64,000 bases of DNA from RPQJ01 sp963696545 (GTDB lineage: Bacteria > Pseudomonadota > Gammaproteobacteria > Steroidobacterales > Steroidobacteraceae), in NCBI GenBank assembly GCA_963696545.1, contig CAVOKQ010000012.1:186001-250000 (forward strand). The letters are read 5' to 3'. Below the pieces are notes generated by a model. The model was not told the origin of the DNA and ran no database searches. It saw only the letters and a program-made list of their open reading frames with translations. The position numbers and the translations under genes were made by a program. This document shows, piece after piece, positions 62,112-64,000 of this stretch (position 1 is its first letter; every line of letters begins with the position of its first letter).

Positions 62112-63665
62112 AGGCATCGTCGCGTCCTTGCGGCCCGCTGCTGAAGGCGATCGAACTCCACGGCGTAAGTGTCCGGCTCGGCCGGCACTGGGCATTGCGT
62201 GACGTCAGCCTCTCGGTGCGCGCTGGCGAGCGCTGGCTGGTCACAGGGCCGAATGGCGCCGGCAAGACCGTGCTGCTCAAGCTGCTGCGTGGCGATCTGT
62301 GGCCCACGCCCATCGGTGATGAGCGCCGGCTCTATCGGTTCGGCCGCGAAGTTCACGACCAGCCCGTCGCGGTGCGCGGCCGCATTGCTTACCTGGGCCC
62401 CGAGCGGCAGGACAAGTATCAGCGGTACGAGTGGGACCTGAAGGTGCGCGACGTGGTCGGCACCGGGCTCTTCGACACCGACATTCCGCTCGATCAACTG
62501 GACGCTCGCGGCCGCCGTGCGGTCGATGCGGCGCTGGGCGAAGCGCGGCTCACTGGAACTGGCTGACCGCAGCTTCCTCGGGCTGTCGTACGGTCAGCGG
62601 CGACGCGTACTGCTCGCGCGGGCGCTGGTGCGCCGCCCGGACGTGCTGCTGCTCGACGAGGTGCTGAACGGCCTCGATGCGCCGTCCCGCAAGGCGTTCC
62701 TGCGACATCTGCGCGATGCTTCCAGTACCCGAATGGCATGGGTACTGACCACGCACCGCGCGAGCGATGCTCCGCCGGGAGTTACGCACGTCGCGAGAGT
62801 CGAGGCGGGGCACCTCGTCGCGTCGGGTCCGGTGGAGGACGCGCGGTTGAATCGCTCGACCACGCGATCACGTCTCGCTGGGGCTGCGCGATACGAGATA
62901 CCGGCGTCGATCAGGGCCGGGACAGTCGCCGATGCCCTTGTCACACTGCGCAATGCGAGCATCTATCGCGATTATCAGCCGGTGATCACGCGGCTCGACT
63001 GGACGCTGCGTTGCGGCGAGCACTGGTGCATCACGGGCCCGAACGGCTCCGGCAAGTCGACGCTGATCGCGCTTCTGTACGGCGACCTGTGGCCCGCAGA
63101 CGGCGGCTGGATCGAGCGACCAACGATCGGAGCGAGTGTGCCGATTGAAGACTGGAAGCGCATTGTCGGGCTCGTGTCGCCGGAGTTGCAGGCCACTTTT
63201 GCCGCGACGTCGTGCACCGTCGAGGAGATCGTGGTCTCCGGACTGCACTCGAGCATCGGCCTCAATGCGCCGCCGACTGCCAGCGAGCGCAGGGCGGCGC
63301 TTGCGGCGCTCGAACGCGTCGGCCTGGGCAGGCTACGGGCGCGGCGGGCGAGGGAGCTGTCGTACGGGCAGCTGCGCCTGGCGCTGTTCGCCCGCGCCAC
63401 GGTCGCACGCCGGCGACTGCTGCTGCTCGATGAGCCGTTCGATGGACTCGACGTCGCGACCGTCGGCCAGGTCAAGCAACTGCTGCTGGACGAGGTGCGT
63501 CGCGGCACGCAGCTGGTGATTGCCTCGCACCATCTCGAGGACGTGCCGGACTACGTCTCCAGCATGCTCGAGTGCGGGCGATCCGGTCGTGTCCGAATCA
63601 CTTCCCGAGCCGGCGCCGCAGCTCGCGGGAAGGCACGGCCCGCTGGTCGAGGTCAGCCGAAATAG
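62096..63665 (+). pseudogene. Tandem ABC ATPase (ModF/PhrA-like), frameshifted
   Basis: Two ABC ATP-binding domains are encoded in one gene, without membrane parts, as in ModF. The first, from GTG 62096, has Walker A VTGPNGAGKTVLLKLL. At about 62552 the frame shifts (+1, one extra base) after EARL-T. The second frame then gives the first signature LGLSYGQRRRVLLARALVRR with Walker B VLLLDEVLNGLDAPS. The second domain has Walker A ITGPNGSGKSTLIALL, signature RELSYGQLRLALFARATVAR and Walker B RLLLLDEPFDGLD. Spliced, it is about 520 residues, near the ModF length (about 490). A role in molybdate-related or other signalling is unproven. The 3' end, from about 63570, runs into the convergent surE gene, and its last 30 residues are not convincing, so its true end may be earlier. 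Confidence 0.75.
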
Positions 63666-64000
63666 GGGTCACGGTCACGTAACCCTGCTCAAGCAGCGCG
63701 TTGTCTGAATTCGCGTCGTCGCGTTGTGCCGGTGCCTTGACGCGCTGCGACTCGTACGTGCCGTCACCGACAGGCTCGAAGTCGAGATGCAGGTCGGTGG
63801 TCCGCCCCTGCGTCGCGACTTTGACGCCTCGCACGGAGGCCATGGGGCGCGACGGATAGTTGACGTTCAGCACGCGTCGTCGGCCGGACGACGCGGCCGC
63901 CGTCGCAGAACCAGCCGCGTGTCGACTCGATCAGCCGCGTAAGATGAGCCGCAACCTGCTCGAGGTGCGCGGCTGGCAGCGACTGTCTCGCTTCTGCCGT
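63598..64000 (-). pseudogene. surE: 5'/3'-nucleotidase SurE, partial at window edge and frameshifted
   Basis: The C-terminal part of SurE, a cytosolic nucleoside monophosphate phosphatase, is encoded from the window edge to a stop at 63598. The clear portion is LNVNYPSRPMASVRGVKV and DNALLEQGYVTVTPISADLD, the family's lid and C-terminal segments. The LNVNYP part and the upstream segment (HLEQVAAHLTRLIESTRG) lie in different frames; the break is near 63880-63890. The catalytic N-terminal motif (NDDG) is outside the window. The gene overlaps the convergent ABC ATPase by 68 bp. Confidence 0.7.

Overview
The window is about 64 kb of high-GC (roughly two thirds G+C), gene-dense DNA from a Gram-negative proteobacterium. 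TonB receptor, AsmA-like and tandem c-type cytochrome genes, an acyl-CoA dehydrogenase/TesB set, a CPxCG cysteine-rich protein and a Dnr/NnrS/qNor set suggest a denitrifying gammaproteobacterium (or a close betaproteobacterium). The genus cannot be named from the sequence alone. Genes are tightly packed and many neighbours share ATGA or GTGA stop/start overlaps. Several genes are broken by single-base indels that leave the rest of the protein well conserved: a FUSC-type protein, metY, norZ, proB, proA, an ABC ATPase and surE. This looks more like sequence or assembly error than gene decay, but it cannot be settled here.

Layout. 1-6.8 kb: a terminator, a broken FUSC-family membrane protein, a nine-haem lipoprotein cytochrome, a frameshifted O-acetylhomoserine sulfhydrylase (metY) and a haem/haemoglobin-type TonB receptor. 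6.8-11.4 kb: a five-gene minus-strand operon that looks like an unnamed surface-fibre export system, with two paralogous secreted subunits, a small exported protein, a periplasmic Ig-like chaperone and an outer-membrane barrel. 11.6-20.1 kb: a nitrite/NO respiration island (three-domain NirS, Dnr regulator, SirB-like protein, NnrS, quinol NO reductase, HemN) with three FNR/Dnr boxes. 20.3-31.3 kb: housekeeping and envelope genes (ferredoxin-NADP reductase type flavoprotein, tesB, DUF748 protein, aqpZ, VOC protein, FAD oxidase, thioredoxin-CcdA-like fusion, panD, cNMP-binding protein). 31.3-38.5 kb: a fatty-acid-modification and photolyase operon (cyclopropane synthase, DUF1365, FAD amine oxidase, desaturase, chalcone-isomerase-like protein, photolyase) downstream of htpX. 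38.7-44.9 kb: CHAD protein, GNAT, acidic protein, acyl-CoA dehydrogenase, proB and proA. 44.9-50.0 kb: a complete molybdenum cofactor operon ending in a MoaE-MoeB-rhodanese fusion. 50-53 kb: exported protein, phenylalanine hydroxylase, methylmalonate-semialdehyde dehydrogenase and tRNA-Arg. 53-64 kb: AraC regulator, arylsulfatase with a membrane insertion, GST, a VOC-cupin chimera, a chain of GTGA-coupled small enzymes, a tandem ABC ATPase and the end of surE.

How the parts fit. NirS makes NO from nitrite and quinol NO reductase removes it as N2O. Dnr keeps the E..SR recognition residues that match the TTGAT-type boxes in front of nirS, norZ and hemN. HemN provides haem without oxygen. The d1-haem biosynthesis genes are not in the window. 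The Moco operon would serve molybdoenzymes such as nitrate reductase, encoded elsewhere. The fatty-acid/photolyase block resembles light and singlet-oxygen stress regulons of other proteobacteria. The most promising undescribed system is the secreted-subunit/chaperone/barrel operon at 6.8-11.4 kb. The MoaE-MoeB-rhodanese protein is the most unusual single enzyme.
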